Assembly (NCBI GenBank): GCA_015039365.1
Contig: WION01000218.1
Location: forward strand, 1 to 64,000
DNA from: Amanita rubescens
Taxonomy: Eukaryota > Basidiomycota > Agaricomycetes > Agaricales > Amanitaceae
Direction of reading: 5' to 3'
Length of the DNA: 64,000 bases
Within the stretch, counting starts at the first letter, position 1. Every line of letters starts with the position of its first letter. Positions 31,377 through 43,915 of the stretch are shown here, one piece after another. Both the position numbers and the translations under genes were made by a program. A model generated the notes under the pieces. It saw only the letters and a list, made by a program, of their open reading frames with translations, did not search any database and was not told where the DNA came from.

Positions 31377-33780
31377 TTAGACGTCCGCTGTTGAAGCTAC
31401 ATCATACACGATGTATGCCGGTCCCCTGACGCTCTCAATGAGTATATGGAATCATAAAGTTTGTGGTAAACGTACCGTTTTTCTACTCCCTATTGTACAG
31501 CGTTAGAAGCATCCTGTACGGGGAAACCTATGACTCACATTATGTTTCCATGCTATTTGAGCTTTGAGCTCTGTTAACCCGAAAAGGAGAACAACGTCGA
31601 AATCCACATCATAGTACTTGGCACCAAAGTGATTCTTCTTAGGCTGAATGGAGCTCTTGAGCTTGGTCATATCGGCAGTGATCTCACAAAGATTGGCAAA
31701 ATGGTCTGTGGAGAAACCTTCGTTTGCCTGGGTATCTGACAGGGCGACTGGTCACACACCTGGGTCTAGATCGATCCAAGCAGGAGGTTTATCCCTACGG
31801 TTTCGGTAACATATGATGTCAACCGCCTTCGTTTTCAGTGCACGGAACTGGGACTTGTTAAGGACATTGTAAAAAGATGCTCTGAATTCCGTCTCCTCTG
31901 AAACCTCGGTATCCTGTTGAAAATTATCAGAGGACAAATAGAGCATAAAAGCATCAAGTTGACCTTGTGTAGTATCGCCGAGAAACGGTTCGGGACCCAG
32001 ACCTCCCCGGCGATGGTATCAAAACAAGTGTGCTCTCGTGCAAGATGGTCTGCACGATTTGGGTTGAAATCAGTACAACTTTCGATTCCGTACGTGTATC
32101 TGGAAACTCGACCAGATACAGAATGATCGAGTTTGTATATAATAGAACCCTCTGCGACTGCTTTGTTTCTGATAAAAGAGCGTTAAAGTTAAATGACGCG
32201 AAACATTGGTTCTGCTCACAAATAAGCGTCTGGTCTTAAAATGTCGATATCCTTCGTCATAAAATGGTCTTCCAATCTGGAAAACAGATAATCGGAGGTA
32301 GCAAATCCTCCGACTAGAAAGATCGCCTACGTGTTAAGCTGTGAGTTACGAGACATCAAAGTTCTCTAAAACGCACTTTAATCTTTTTCGCTGCTTTCCT
32401 GGACTGCTCTTCGATAACGTTGATGATGTTCTTTATGGCAGGTTCAAAGAAGTTCGCAATGTCAGAGCTGAAATATAATCAGGTGTTTTTTCAAAAAGTT
32501 CATTGATCATGGTAAACGCTTACCCATTGAGTTTGATGCTGCCAGATCGAATATCATATTGTGGGTCATTCTCGCTTCGACCAAAGCGAACAAAATATGG
32601 TTTTGACGACCCTTTGAAGCTGGGCTTTGTCGTTTTGTCAAAATACCTGCTCATGACCTCAACGTCTTCTGGGATTCCGAATTTCGATCCACGGAGCTTT
32701 TCTGCAGACTTTTAGATCATAGATATTTCGGGTTTCATTAAGCTGACCTGTCAAAAACGCTTGCGCTCTACGGGTGACAAAGAACGAGCCCTGTAAAAGG
32801 CCTGAGGAGAAGTAAGTATTGAGCTAAGAACTAAGGATGCGGCACTGGTACACTCAGCCGGGGAGATTTCTTTGAATTTGTTGCCCAAAGACCGGGCATA
32901 TGTACTGATATCCACAGTTCCTCCTCCACAGTCGGCGACTACTATTCCATCATTAGCCTGTCCTCGGTCAGTTAGTTGAACACTGCAGTAGAAATGACCT
33001 ACGTATTTCTGGAGAGCGGCGGGAATCTTGTTTAGGCAGAAATGAAGACTCGCCTCGCCTTCCGTGACGAAGCTTATTCGATCCGTGGCTTCAGATGCGT
33101 TGGCCACCAATCCTGCAGTAATTGCCGCTCGGCGCATTTCGGATTGTTGTTTACCCTCCCAGCCGTTGGGGTGACTGAGGATAAACTCGATGTTGGTCCC
33201 GACAGATTCCCAAATATCATCCCCTTGGCGTTCTCGAATATACCGCTTTGTAGATTTATACATGTATGTCAGAAGATCGCTGAAGATGTCGATAACAGTC
33301 TTGTTCCGAGGAAGGGGAGGTATGTCTTTAACATTGAAGCCTTGCTCAGTAATGAGATGAGGCGGTCGGAGATGCAACTTGAACCTGTTTTTTTATGTCA
33401 GAAGAGAGACTGCTGGTAACGAGTCGATACACACCATTCAGCCCTAACAAGACCCTCGACTTCCAGAAGCTCAGGATTGGTATCTTCGTCGGTCTCCGAA
33501 CCAACAGCGACAACGTGCCCATTCTCATCGTAACAAACCACACTTGGTATCTTGGAATCACCGCCGACCTTCTGCTGAGAAGGAAATCTGGAATGAAGTC
33601 GTGAGTCGTTCCGGAACTTGCCCCTACAGTGGCAACTCACTGGGTGACGCCTTGAATTATAGGTGGTTCTCCTGGAATTAAAACCACGTAGGAAACGCCA
33701 CTGAAGGTGGTGCCAATATCAAATGCAATTATGAGTTTCCTTTGAAGTCCGTTATAAGGCTTTCTTTGTGGTGCAGACAT
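31377..33780 (-). CDS. HSPA12-like Hsp70 copy 5, intact
   Basis: Thirteen exons give about 600 aa without a break. Motifs: DIGTTFSGVSY at about residue 21; HPNGWEGKQQSEMRRAA at about 169; ISFVTEGEASLHFCL at about 201; VVADCGGGTVDISTYAR at about 231 (phosphate-2); FLVGGFATSDYLF at about 373; CYRNRRDKPPAWID at about 509; LLFGLTELKAQIAW at about 563; end GPAYIVYDVASTADV. Exon 12 is a 14-nt microexon (GVEKR) between a normal acceptor and GTACG donor. The family (HSPA12-like) has the Hsp70 nucleotide-binding fold but no recognisable canonical peptide-binding domain, and no signal peptide, so a cytosolic ATP-dependent role is expected. Its clients are unknown. It is the best reference model for the cluster. 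Confidence 0.88.
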
Positions 33781-34411
33781 AGCTGAGCGTAGTGGGGTGT
33801 CACGGTCGTGTGGTCACTAGTATTGCCAGTACGTCAAGATACCATGCCGAAAGTGTTTGCTGGTACCCACGATTACAATTCACGACCAATGCAACAAAAG
33901 GACACAGCCTAGTAGTTGAGCCATGGTTCTGGTCCACCAGCGGTATCCGGGATCCTGTTTAGCCACGTGTCCATCGCGATCGGATCATCGATCATCGCCG
34001 CGGCTGCTTACCATTGTCATCTCTCGAAATATGCACTGGTCTTGCATAAAGTTCTCACAGCTTGGAAAGTACATTATCATGCTTTTGTCTTTGCATAATC
34101 ATGCCAACTCAAATGTTTTATGTGCGCTTCTGATAGCAAAAATCCATCTAACACATTTACTACACGGAACGATCGGAGATCTAAATCTCGATCTAGGATT
34201 GTGGTCTGGATCAGCAAACGACTTCCATTGGAATCGACAATTAGCTGTAAAATCCGACAATTGCCTATATTACATATGATATATGATGGGAGGACTGGAT
34301 CGGGGAACAAAGCGAGGTAGTAAATGAAAATCGTTAGCGGACGTTGAACGTGGTAGACGATACCAGCCAGAATGGACAAGGCTTGACAAATATAGGAGTC
34401 TTTGCATCGGG
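33781..34411. other. Intergenic gap between Hsp70 copies 5 and 6
   Basis: No gene supported. Short overlapping ORFs on both strands (33916-34379) have no family resemblance. It should carry the copy 5 promoter. Confidence 0.4.
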
Positions 34412-36923
34412 CTATGTGCTCCTTGTCGGGGATGTGTCACGAGCTGAAGCGGCGAGACGAACATCGCAGTTCGAGCGAAGCGAGGACGCGCCGAAGGCGG
34501 GTCCCCTGAAGCTCGTATTATAGACAATCGATGCCGGTCCACTTGAGGAGTGTGGTTAAGCGCATCGCCTTGTCGAGAAATTAGCTATATCTCACCGTCT
34601 CTCTATTCCCTACCGCACAAGTCAAATATCAACTACAATGGAGGGGAAAGTATTGCTCACATTCTCCATCCAGGCCATCTGAGCTTTGAGCTCTGTCAGT
34701 CCGAAGAGGAGAACAATATCGAAGTGCATCCTGTAATATATTTCGCCGGTCATGAGATTCATTTCGGGCAGCACTGACTTTTTAGCGGCGAAAAGATCGG
34801 CGGTGACTTCGCATAAGTCAGAGAAATGATCTGTAGCACTGAATCTGCATTTCCTTTCTGAGAAGCAGAGTACAAACCTGGTGCCATATCAACCCACTCT
34901 GGAACTTGCTCATTCCTTCCTCGGTAACATATAATCATAACTGACTTAGTTGACAGTTGATTAAACTCCGTTTGGTCTAATTCCTTGTAAACAGGTTGCC
35001 TGAATTCTGTTTCCTCTGACACGACAGTATTCTATTGGAATGAGCATGATTTATCCCTCCTCGACGGAAAAGTAGATTATCACCTTCGGTAAAATGGTCT
35101 GAAAGTACCCGGGTACACGAGGGCTCCCGGATGGTCTCAGGACGCATGTAACCTGGCGCGATACATGGTCGGGCTTTTGTAAATCTAATAAAGGATTTAC
35201 TTTGATACCATACGTATACCGGGATATCCGACTGGTTACTAAATGATCAAGGGTGAATGAAATGGCACCCTCTGCGACGGCTTTGCTCCTGGTTAAGGCA
35301 TAAATCAGCTATCCGGTGCAAATATCCTATACACACAGATAGGCATCTGGTCTTAACATTCTAATGCCTCTTCCGTCAAAATATTCATTCAACTTGGAGA
35401 AAAGGTAGTCAGAAGTAGCGAATCCTCCGACCAGAAATGCCTTCTAGTAAAGCCGAAATGCGAGCTGCAATTATCTTCTCTGCGAAGAAGATATCATTAT
35501 ACATACCTTAATCGGGATTGACCCCGCCGCAAATTGGTCCTCGACGACCTGGATGATACTTTTTATAGAAGGGTTAAAAAATTCGGCGATCTGCGATCTA
35601 ACAGTACGAAGGGAAGATGCTGCTAGTGTTCGTCTAAATCAAATGGGACTCACCCGAGTAGGTTTACAGCGCCAGATCGAATATCAAACTGTGGATCGTC
35701 TTCTCTTCGACCAAACCGAATGAAATATGACTTTAAGGATTCCTTGAAACAATGTTTGGTTGTCCTGTCGAAGTATCTGGTCATGGCATCTATGTCTTCT
35801 GCGTTCCCGTACACTGATCTTCGGAGCTTTTCTACGGAGCTGTGATTAAAGCAAGAATTTCTGTGTTCCAAAAAATCAACCTGTTAGGAAAGTTTGGGCT
35901 CGGCGAGTGACGAAGAACGCGCCCTGAAATAGACCTGGGGTGGAGTAAGTAATAAGCATCGTACCAGTGCTGAAGTGAACTGACATTCTGGTGAGGCAAT
36001 TTCTCTGAACTGGCTATTCGAGGATCGCCCATATGCGCTAATGTCGATCGTCCCACCACCACAGTCAATAACAAGATACCCGATGTCTTCCTATTGGGGC
36101 ATCAGAGTTGTGAAATTTACATTGGTGAGCGGCTTACACGGCTCTCAAAAGCGGACGGGATCTTACTCAGGCAAAAATGAAGGCTCGCCTCGCCTTCTGT
36201 GACGAAACTGATTCGCCGCATAGCCTCTGATTCGTTTGCCACCAAGGCTCCTTTGATGGCTGCTTGGCGCATTTCAGACTGTTGCTTCCCTTCCCAGCCG
36301 TTCGGATGAGTGAGTATGAAACTTATGTTATCGCCGACAGAACGGAGTACTTCATCCCCTTGCCGATATTGTATATATTGCTTTGTTGCCTGATACAAGT
36401 ATCGTAATAGATCTCCAAAGATTTCAATAACTGTCTTGTTCGACGGAAGAGGGGGTATTTCTTTGTCGTCAAGCCCTTGTTCAGCGACCAGGTGGGATGG
36501 TCGAAGATGCAACTTGAACCTAAATGCCGACCTGGATATAGAATGCACCTTGGATAAAAGGTTTGGCGTACCATTCGGCCCTAACGAGACCTTCGACTGC
36601 CAACAGCTCAGAATTTATATCTGTGTCAGCTTCCGAGCCGACAGCAACGACATATCCGTTTTTATCATAACAAACGACACTTGGTATTTTCGAATCGCCA
36701 GATACTTTCTGTTGACCGGGAAATCTGAAATGGATTAGTTACTTTACGTCATTTCTGCGGCAAGCTCGGTACTGGCGACTTACTGAGTGACACCCTGGAT
36801 CATCGGCGGCTCCCCAGGGATCAGGAGCACATAGGAGACGCCACTGAATGTTGTTCCAACATCGAAGGCAATGATCAGCCTTCTTTGACGTCCATGATAA
36901 GGGTTTCTTGCCAACGCAGGCAT
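34412..36923 (-). CDS. HSPA12-like Hsp70 copy 6, with C-terminal extension
   Basis: An open 13-exon model starts MPALARNPYHGRQRRLIIAFDVGTTFSGVSY. It is the most diverged member: VIDCGGGTIDISAYGRS replaces TVDIS, LTHPNGWEGKQQSEMRQAAI, FLVGGFATSDYLFSKLNEYF, CYRGRNEQVPEWVDMAPG, LLFGLTELKAQMAWMEN, and the microexon GIERR. After the usual end (GPASIVYNTSF) the frame does not stop but continues about 26 residues (RGPAFGASSLRSNCDVRLAA...) to a TAG at 34412-34414, in GC-rich sequence unlike the other copies. The ATPase motifs are complete, so it is likely functional. The tail may simply be the result of a lost stop codon. Confidence 0.85.
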
Positions 36924-38432
36924 GGTCGTCGAGTGACGCGGATGGATGTACAGAGAATGGGGATTTCCAGCGGGCCCGGGTTACCACATTCACTGCCATT
37001 GCCAGAACTGTCCGGGGTCCAGTGTATCTCAAGAAGTAGGTTGCGGTATTGCAAACTTCCATTGAGGGCCGTCGTGCGCGCCAAAATATTTGCCTCCGCT
37101 TCACACCCCGCTCGGCTGTGCTGCCCCAGAACGGAACTGACTCCAGGCAGAATTCTGGCGGGCGAACTTCGTCGTAACAAAGAATACAATGAATCCATCT
37201 CATTATTGTGTATCGCAATCTAAGCCCTATTCTGCATCAGCTTCTCAGTCAATTTCCGATCCATCTCTGATCCTCCTTTCACAAACGCATATTCGAAATA
37301 ATCGCGGTCACCCATGAACCACAGTTTGCTTCGCCGATCACAGGGACTTTCAACGCACACCGGCGAAGCGTCGGAGATTGAAATTTAAACACCGAAACAG
37401 GAATTACGGATGATCGTAAATCAGTAGTGCATGGTGAGCGGTGAGCGGTGAATCAGTGGTGCATTGAGTGGTGAGTGGTGAGTGGTGTGGTGAGTGGTGG
37501 GCGGTGGACAGCAATTGTGAGCGGTGGGCGGTGTAGAGCAATTGTGAGTGGTGACCCGGTGGGCAATACTATTGAGGTCTATTACTAATTAATATGTACG
37601 AATACATATGTTTGTAACTAGCGGATTGAGTACAACTGTTTGTGCTGTTCTTTCCTCTGTTGAAGCAACGGTGCCTGCTGCGTGCTGTTTTCCTCCTCTC
37701 CTTTTTGAATGTTATCATTTGACAGCCTAGCACTTTCTTTTTTTTGACAGAAGGTGGGAGGATCCGGTATGACGTACCGGGCATGGTGAAAGTTCATGGA
37801 TCTCCTACCAAGAGCGAAAGGGAAACGAGAGACCTGAGGCCCGAGGGCGGTGGGAGGTGAGATGTACGTCACCAGGGGTGCAACTGTTAGTCAGCGAAGA
37901 GCAAACGCGAAATATACCTATGTACATTTCACGCAATTCCATAGAAATGGTGAGCACTGAGCATTCATAAACTTGATGCATACATACATTAGTTGTTGCA
38001 GTGCCAACATGCAAAAGTGCAGACACCGGTTCATTTGGGGATGTTGCTGCTGACGCGCTGACGGTCGGGCCGGTCCGTATGGCGTGGATAATGGAGTTTT
38101 GCTGGAGCGTTGGATGTCAGTTGACTTAGCTTTGAGCGCATATAGTCGACAAGTACCTCGTCATCAGGGCATGTGCGCTCAGCGTGACTCGGTATCGGTG
38201 ATGTACATACTGTACCGCGCGGTTGACATTGAGAATTGAGGTGGAGGTTGAGATAGAGGCAGAGGTGGCAGTGGATATCATGATTGAGGTGGCAGGTGAG
38301 GTAGAGGCTGTACTAGATGTGGTCGGCGAGCAGTTGGAAGGCATAGAATGACAGTTGGGGAGAAGAGCAAGGAGTAGCGTCATGGTTACGCGACGCGCGA
38401 CATTGCACCCACGTGACCACCGCTCACCGGTG
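36924..38432. other. 1.5-kb gap containing a GTGGTGA satellite tract
   Basis: No gene supported. From the left: the 5' side of Hsp70 copy 6, then unremarkable sequence, a GTGGTGA-type simple repeat at about 37430-37565 (listed separately), a T-rich tract near 37738-37747, and the 3' flank of the FunK1-like gene. Short ORFs at 37569-38026 and 38126-38617 are low complexity and overlap in several frames. Confidence 0.45.
37430..37565. repeat. Degenerate GTGGTGA/GAGCGGT minisatellite
   Basis: About 135 bp built from short G-rich words: GAGCGGTGAGCGGTGA, GAGTGGTGAGTGGTGAGTGG, GGTGGGCGGTGGACAGCAAT and two copies of AGCAATTGTGAG(C/T)GGTG. The strand is purine/G-biased with no matching coding frame. 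Confidence 0.8.
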
Positions 38433-40961
38433 TCATTCACCGGTGCGCGGCGTGGGTTGTAAGTTCCGATCACAGTCCATAGTGGACATGAGAGATGACA
38501 GTACAGGACCATCACTACTCGTCGCTTCCAAGTTGTTGTCCGCAACACCCGCGGCACTCCCATGTAGCACCTTTTGTTTCTTCGTTTTTGGACTGCCTGC
38601 GGGTTCATCGAGGGCACTTCGTTTTGTGCCGAAGTAAGATTGCGACAGAGGTATTAAAGCGGGGTTATCATCAACTCCCAATGGAGTAGGATTGATCTCG
38701 ATCTCGCTGTTATCGGCTTGAAGGTTCTTGATCTCTGCCAAAAGGACAGACTGGAGCGCGTTGTGAGCATGGAAGCGATGTTGTCCTTCACTGGTCCCCA
38801 AGACATGCCAGGCTCGACGGAAGTAATGGTCCAAGCGTTTCAACATATTACAGAAGCGATGAAGTTGAGGAGGAAGCATATCTATTACAGGTGTGCCTCT
38901 GGAGTCCTGGACTGTCCCAATTTCATTTCTCACAAAGGAATTAAAGGTACTGGTGCGCGCCTGCCGCCGTTTACGTTCGTTGGGATCACTTTTGGGATCA
39001 TACCCCTTCGGGCTTGCTCGAAGGAAGAAAAGTATGATGAGCCAAAAGATCGATTCCGCGTCGTGCATGGCCGTATGAACTACTACCTGTGGGGTCAATG
39101 GACTTTCGTAATTTTCTTTATCGTCTCTATCAAGCTGTCTGACAACTTGAAGGAAAGCGGTCACTTCTTGTTGGCGCTGATGAACGCCCGTAAGACCCCC
39201 CGGGAAGACCTGCTTGCAAGCCCAACCGAACTGCGACAACAGACGGTCGATGTGAGATGGTAGCAAGCACAACGCCCTCGAGATGAACATGGGCGTTCCC
39301 TTTTTTCACGTAAGCCTACGCCTGGCAGACGATCCGTTACGTACCGTAATTTCGCCTCCAATAGTTTGTGGTTCATATAGCTTATTACTTCCAAGGATGC
39401 ACGCACAGTCGAAGTCCGATAATGTAGCATGCACTTTCTTTGCATTTTCCCTGCATTAAATTCGAGTCTGAGATCCTGTTATCCTTAGACATCTGAGAGG
39501 CATACTCAACACCCAGGATTGCATCGATAAACGGACGACCGCAAAAATCATCGTGGTTGTCTCCCTCTGAATGGATGGCGTCGATCAACACGTTTGTCCA
39601 GCTGATATCACGATGGAGAATATCATGGTCTTCAACAAGCATCCGGTGAACTGACCGCATCGATGACCCTCTCAAACCTAACCATACGCGAGGTGCTTAC
39701 CTTCTACTAGATCGTACATCACCTTTAGAAATTTCATCACCGATGGACAAGTTGCAAGGGCCTTTCCGAGCGTTTTCATAATTAAGAGGACGCTTTGTCG
39801 TTCAACCGATTGTCCTAGAGCGGTCGTGGTATCCTCGCCCAATTCCATGGATTCCTGCAAGTCTACTCGGACAATACCTGCGGTGCACAGCTTCTTTTTT
39901 GACGACGGTGAATGGATCTTTTTGAGAATTTCTAGCTCGTTGAAGCGTCGCCCCATATCGTGCCAATAGTGTTTGATTACTTTCCAATCGGTTGGAATCA
40001 ATTCCCCATCAATGCCGGAGCGAACTCCGATGCCGACATAAGCGTTGCGGTGATAACCCTGTCCTCGGTGAAGGTCAAACAGTCGATAAACTTGTGCGTC
40101 AGAAGTGGTGAAGTCCCCCGAAAGACTAAACTGTAAGTGCGATAGACCATGACGATCCGAAGACTTGATCGACGCGAACTGCTTCGTAGTAAAAGGGCGC
40201 CTCCGCACATCAGCAATAGCAGATCGCAAAGCCTCCCATGCAGCATCTTTCTCTTCCCATTTGAACAGTTCAGAAAAGAATGCTTGATCTGGATAGTAGT
40301 CGATGATAAAGAAACCGTCACAGTAAACGAGGATGCCTATGTGGGAGGCGTGCTGAGGTTGGTAGCGCGAGACGGTGAACAGGTGTTTTAACACCCGTAC
40401 CGCATTTTCGAACGGTGACTCAGGTGCAACACCAGGTTTGACTTCGCCAACCATTTGAACGTTGGAGTAGTGAAACCTCGGTTCGAGTTTGCCACCCTCA
40501 TGATATGTGAACTCGGAGGGAAGCCGATCCATTGTTTGCTTGCCGTTGAGAAAGCGATCTATTTCATCAGGTTGAGCATTGACGACGACAATGTCCTGTC
40601 GATATAGTTCATCTTTGCCTTGAGTCTTGTGATCCCAGGGGATAAACAAGAATTCCTTGTTTGCGAGCAAAGTCAGAAATCTACAGAGCGGCGCATAAAT
40701 CGTCTTTTCCTTCTTTGATGACTTGAGAACATTTCGGAGTGTATTCCACGCAGAATCGATGGGCTTTCCCCGACCATTCGAAGCTGATGGCTTTGATTGG
40801 GTAACCTTCCCCGCCACGGCGCTATTCCTGCCGTTCGTCTTGATACAGAAATTCCCCTTGACCAGCTGCTCTTTGATAAATTGGCTAAGGGCGTCGGCTT
40901 CGTTACTGTTGAGCCTCTTTGGCAAGTCGTCATTTGCTATGCTAGGTATGATGCCGGACAT
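38433..40961 (-). CDS. FunK1-type fungal protein kinase
   Basis: A four-exon model (39701-40961, 39533-39650, 39345-39450, 38433-39299) gives 783 aa. The N-terminal half has the FunK1 lead-in region (YRQDIVVVNAQPDE, QMVGEVKPG, GILVYCDGFFIIDYYPDQ). The kinase core carries ILHRDISWTNVLI, DFDCACILGSNKLYEP (the DFD replacing DFG typical of FunK1), then GTPMFISRAL and HDAESIFWLIILFFL. In this family HRDIS supplies the catalytic Asp and DFD the metal-binding Asp. The donor of intron 2 (GTTTAT at 39532) is weak but is the only one I found that joins the HRD and DFD exons in frame. A basic tail (SPKTKKQKVLHG) looks like a nuclear localisation signal. The substrate is unknown; the family is expanded in agaricomycetes. 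Confidence 0.85.
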
Positions 40962-41433
40962 GATTCAGATTCCACTTTATTTGGTTTTATTTGTGTGCTC
41001 AATGGAGACGCGTGACAATTGGCCTTTTCAAATCACTTTATGCTCACCGACGGTCCGACGCGCCCAAGCTTCATCGCACCGAAGCATTGCAGCGCATCCG
41101 CACAAGCCGATTTTCCTTATCATCGTTGTTCTCTCCTAACTTCTTTCCTCTGCTCCCTCGACGCCCTATCTGGTTCATCTCTGGCAAATCGCGGGAGAGA
41201 ACCCGCCGAAATTCAGCGGTTGCGTCAAGGTAGACGCCGTTCTCTTGTCATACCCACTAAAACCCCGCGATGCACGCGTCCGCGTTTGGTCACGGTGGTA
41301 ACTTCAATCAACCAAGGGCCATCGCGAAGTCACAGAGAAGTTTTGTTCTTACAGCTTTGTATACTCAAGTACTGATATATTCAAATTGGAAACACATTTA
41401 ACGCAGAGATATCATACGATCAGTCAAGAAAAG
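40962..41433. other. Intergenic gap, FunK1 5' side and Hsp70-7 3' flank
   Basis: Nothing recognised. The right 100 bp, before the Hsp70-7 stop, contain CTTTGTATACTCAAGTACTG and AT-rich sequence as expected of a 3' UTR. Confidence 0.4.
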
Positions 41434-43915
41434 CTATGGATTTACTATCGAATCCGCGTCATAAACGACCGACGCAGGTCCACTAGAATGATCCCCAAAG
41501 TCACATGAGGATGTGGCTTACAATGTTAGTTGTCAACGTACCGTTTTTCCTTTCCCTATTGCATAGCGTCAGACACATTTCTTCGCGAGGGAAAATAATG
41601 CCTACATTCTCAATCCATGCTATCTGAGCTTTGAGCTCTGTCAAACCGAAGAGGAGAACAATATCGTATTCCAGCTCGTAGTATTTGGAACCATGGGGAT
41701 TATATTGAGGCTTCATTGAGCTCTTTACCTTGGTAACGTCGGCAGTGACCTCACAGAGATCGGTAAAATTTACTGTGGATGGAGAGTCAACGAGTCTACT
41801 ACAGAGTACTTCAGCTTGACTTTAAATTACACACCTGGGTCTGCATCGATCCAAGTAGGAGTGTTATCCTTACGGTTTCGATAGCATTTGATCTTAACTG
41901 ATCTGGTTTGCAGAGTGCGGAATGCAGAACTTGAAATGGCGTTGGTATATGTTTCTCTAAACTCCGTCTCCTCCGCAACTTCGGTACCCTATTGAAAATA
42001 TCAGCGGCTGGAGAGCATGCAAGCGTGAAGTCAACCTTTTTCAGTATATCTGAGAAGTGATGCGGTACCAAGATATCCCCAGACGGTACTTCAACACAAG
42101 TAGATTCGCGTGCAAGGTGGTCCGGACAGGTCGGATCGAAGTCTACGCCAACTTCAATACCATACGTATATCTAGCGACTCGACTGGAGACGGCATGATC
42201 AACTTTGAATATAATAGCGCCTTCCGCGACTGCTTTGTTTCTGGTGCGGGGATCTTCGATCAGCGGGCATGAAACACAGTGTATTCAACTCACAGATATG
42301 CATCCGGTCTCAAAATATCAACACCCTTCATCTTAAAATGATGCTCCAATTTGGCGAAGAGATAATCAGATGTGGCAAATCCTCCGACCATAAAGATGGC
42401 CTATAGACAAGACCGTCAGCTGAAATGCATCGGATTCCATGAAACGCACCTTGATCGCTATTTCGGCCTTCCTAATCTGTTCTTCGATGACTTTGATGAT
42501 ACTCTGGATGGCAGGTTCAAAGAATTCTGCGATTTGCGCACTACGAGGCATCAAAGTTTTGTGAGATTGGCCAGGTACAAGTGAGGGCTTACCCGTTGAT
42601 TTTGACACTGCCAGATCGGATATCAAACTCGGCATCATTCTCAGCGCGACCGAAACGGATGAAGTGTGGCTTGGCTGATCCCTTGAAGCTAGGTTTCGTC
42701 TTCTGATCAAAATATCGAGCCATGACGTTTATGTCTTCCGGCGCTCCGAAACTCGACCCGTGGAGCTTTGCTACAACAACACGATTAAATCAAGGGTATC
42801 TGGACTGACGGTGAGCCTAACTTGTCAAAAATGCCTGCGCTCTATGCGTGACAAAAACTGAGCCCTGCAAAAGACCTAAGGAATGCTTAGAGGTGACGAG
42901 CAATTGGAAGGAGAAGAACAGTACACTCAGCCGGTGCCAATTCTTTGAAATCGCCTCCGGAAGATCGCCCATACGAACTTATATCCACAGTTCCTCCTCC
43001 ACAATCAGCAATCAGTATTCCATCATGAGCCTGTTAGGGCGTCAGCAAGGTAAGTTACGTAGTACGGTTGGCTTACATATTTCTTGAGCGCAGCGGGGAT
43101 CTTATTTAGGCAAAAATGAAGACTCGCCTCGCCTTCTGTGACGAAGCTGATTCGCTCTGAGGCTTCGGCCAAGTTGGCCACCAATCCTGCAGAGATTGCC
43201 GCACGGCGCATTTCGGATTGTTGTTTGCCCTCCCAGCCGTTGGGGTGACTGAGAATGAACTCAACGTTAGTTCCAACAGAATCCCAAATGTCATCCCCTT
43301 GTCGTTCTCGAATGTATTGCTTTGTGGATCTATACAGGTATCTCAAAAGGTCACTGAAAATATCAGTGACTGTCTTGTTCGGGGGGAGAGCAGGTATATC
43401 GTCTACATCGAGACTCTGTTCAGCAACGAGATGCGATGGTCGCAGATGTAACTTGAACCTATGTTACCATTATTAGAAGATGGTCCATTTGTAAAGAGAG
43501 GCAGAAAACCATTCGGCCCTAACAAGTCCTTCAACTTCCGAGAGGTCAGGGTTTGTATCTGGGTCAGCTTCCGAGCCAACAGCAACAACATTTCCGTCTT
43601 CATCATAACAGACAACGCTGGGTATCTTGGAGTCGCCACCGACCGACTGTTGACCAGGGAATCTGGGAAACGATCCTGTAGCTCTTCTATCACTTCTAGA
43701 ACGACAACCTACTGGGTAACGGGTTGAATGACTGGCGATTCTCCTGGTATCAGGACGACGTAGGAGACGCCACTGAAGGTGGTGCCAACGTCAAATGCAA
43801 TTATAAGTTTCCGTTCAAGTCCGCCTGTAAGCCTTTCTCTGTGATACAGACATTCTGACTGAACATGGTGCGTTAGATTTGTGTAGTAGTCCCTGAAATT
43901 TCGAATTGTACCCAC
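41434..43915 (-). CDS. HSPA12-like Hsp70 copy 7, start in doubt
   Basis: All exons from the phosphate-1 motif on are open: LIIAFDVGTTFSGVSY, SVVCYDEDGNVVAVGSEADP, HPNGWEGKQQSEMRRAAI, RISFVTEGEASLHFCLNKIP, IADCGGGTVDISSYGRSSG, FMVGGFATSDYLFAKLEHHF, VDHAVSSRVARYTYGIEVG, CYRNRKDNTPTWIDADPG, LLFGLTELKAQIAWIEN, microexon GKEKR, end GPASVVYDADSIVNP. The start conserved in copies 8 and 9 (MSV-QRxxY, here at 43853) is one base out of frame with the rest because of an extra base near 43826. The only in-frame Met lies further up at 43915 (MGTIRNFRDYYTNL) and gives an N-terminus unlike its paralogues. It is either a recent frameshift, a sequencing error or a shifted start. Confidence 0.75.

Noticed and set aside
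33916..34379. Overlapping plus and minus ORFs as a gene between Hsp70-5 and Hsp70-6.
   Set aside because: No conserved motif, no consistent splice model, and typical of random intergenic ORFs.
37569..38026. Small genes in the gap between Hsp70-6 and the kinase.
   Set aside because: Overlapping ORFs in several frames, low complexity, no splice support or recognisable motif.
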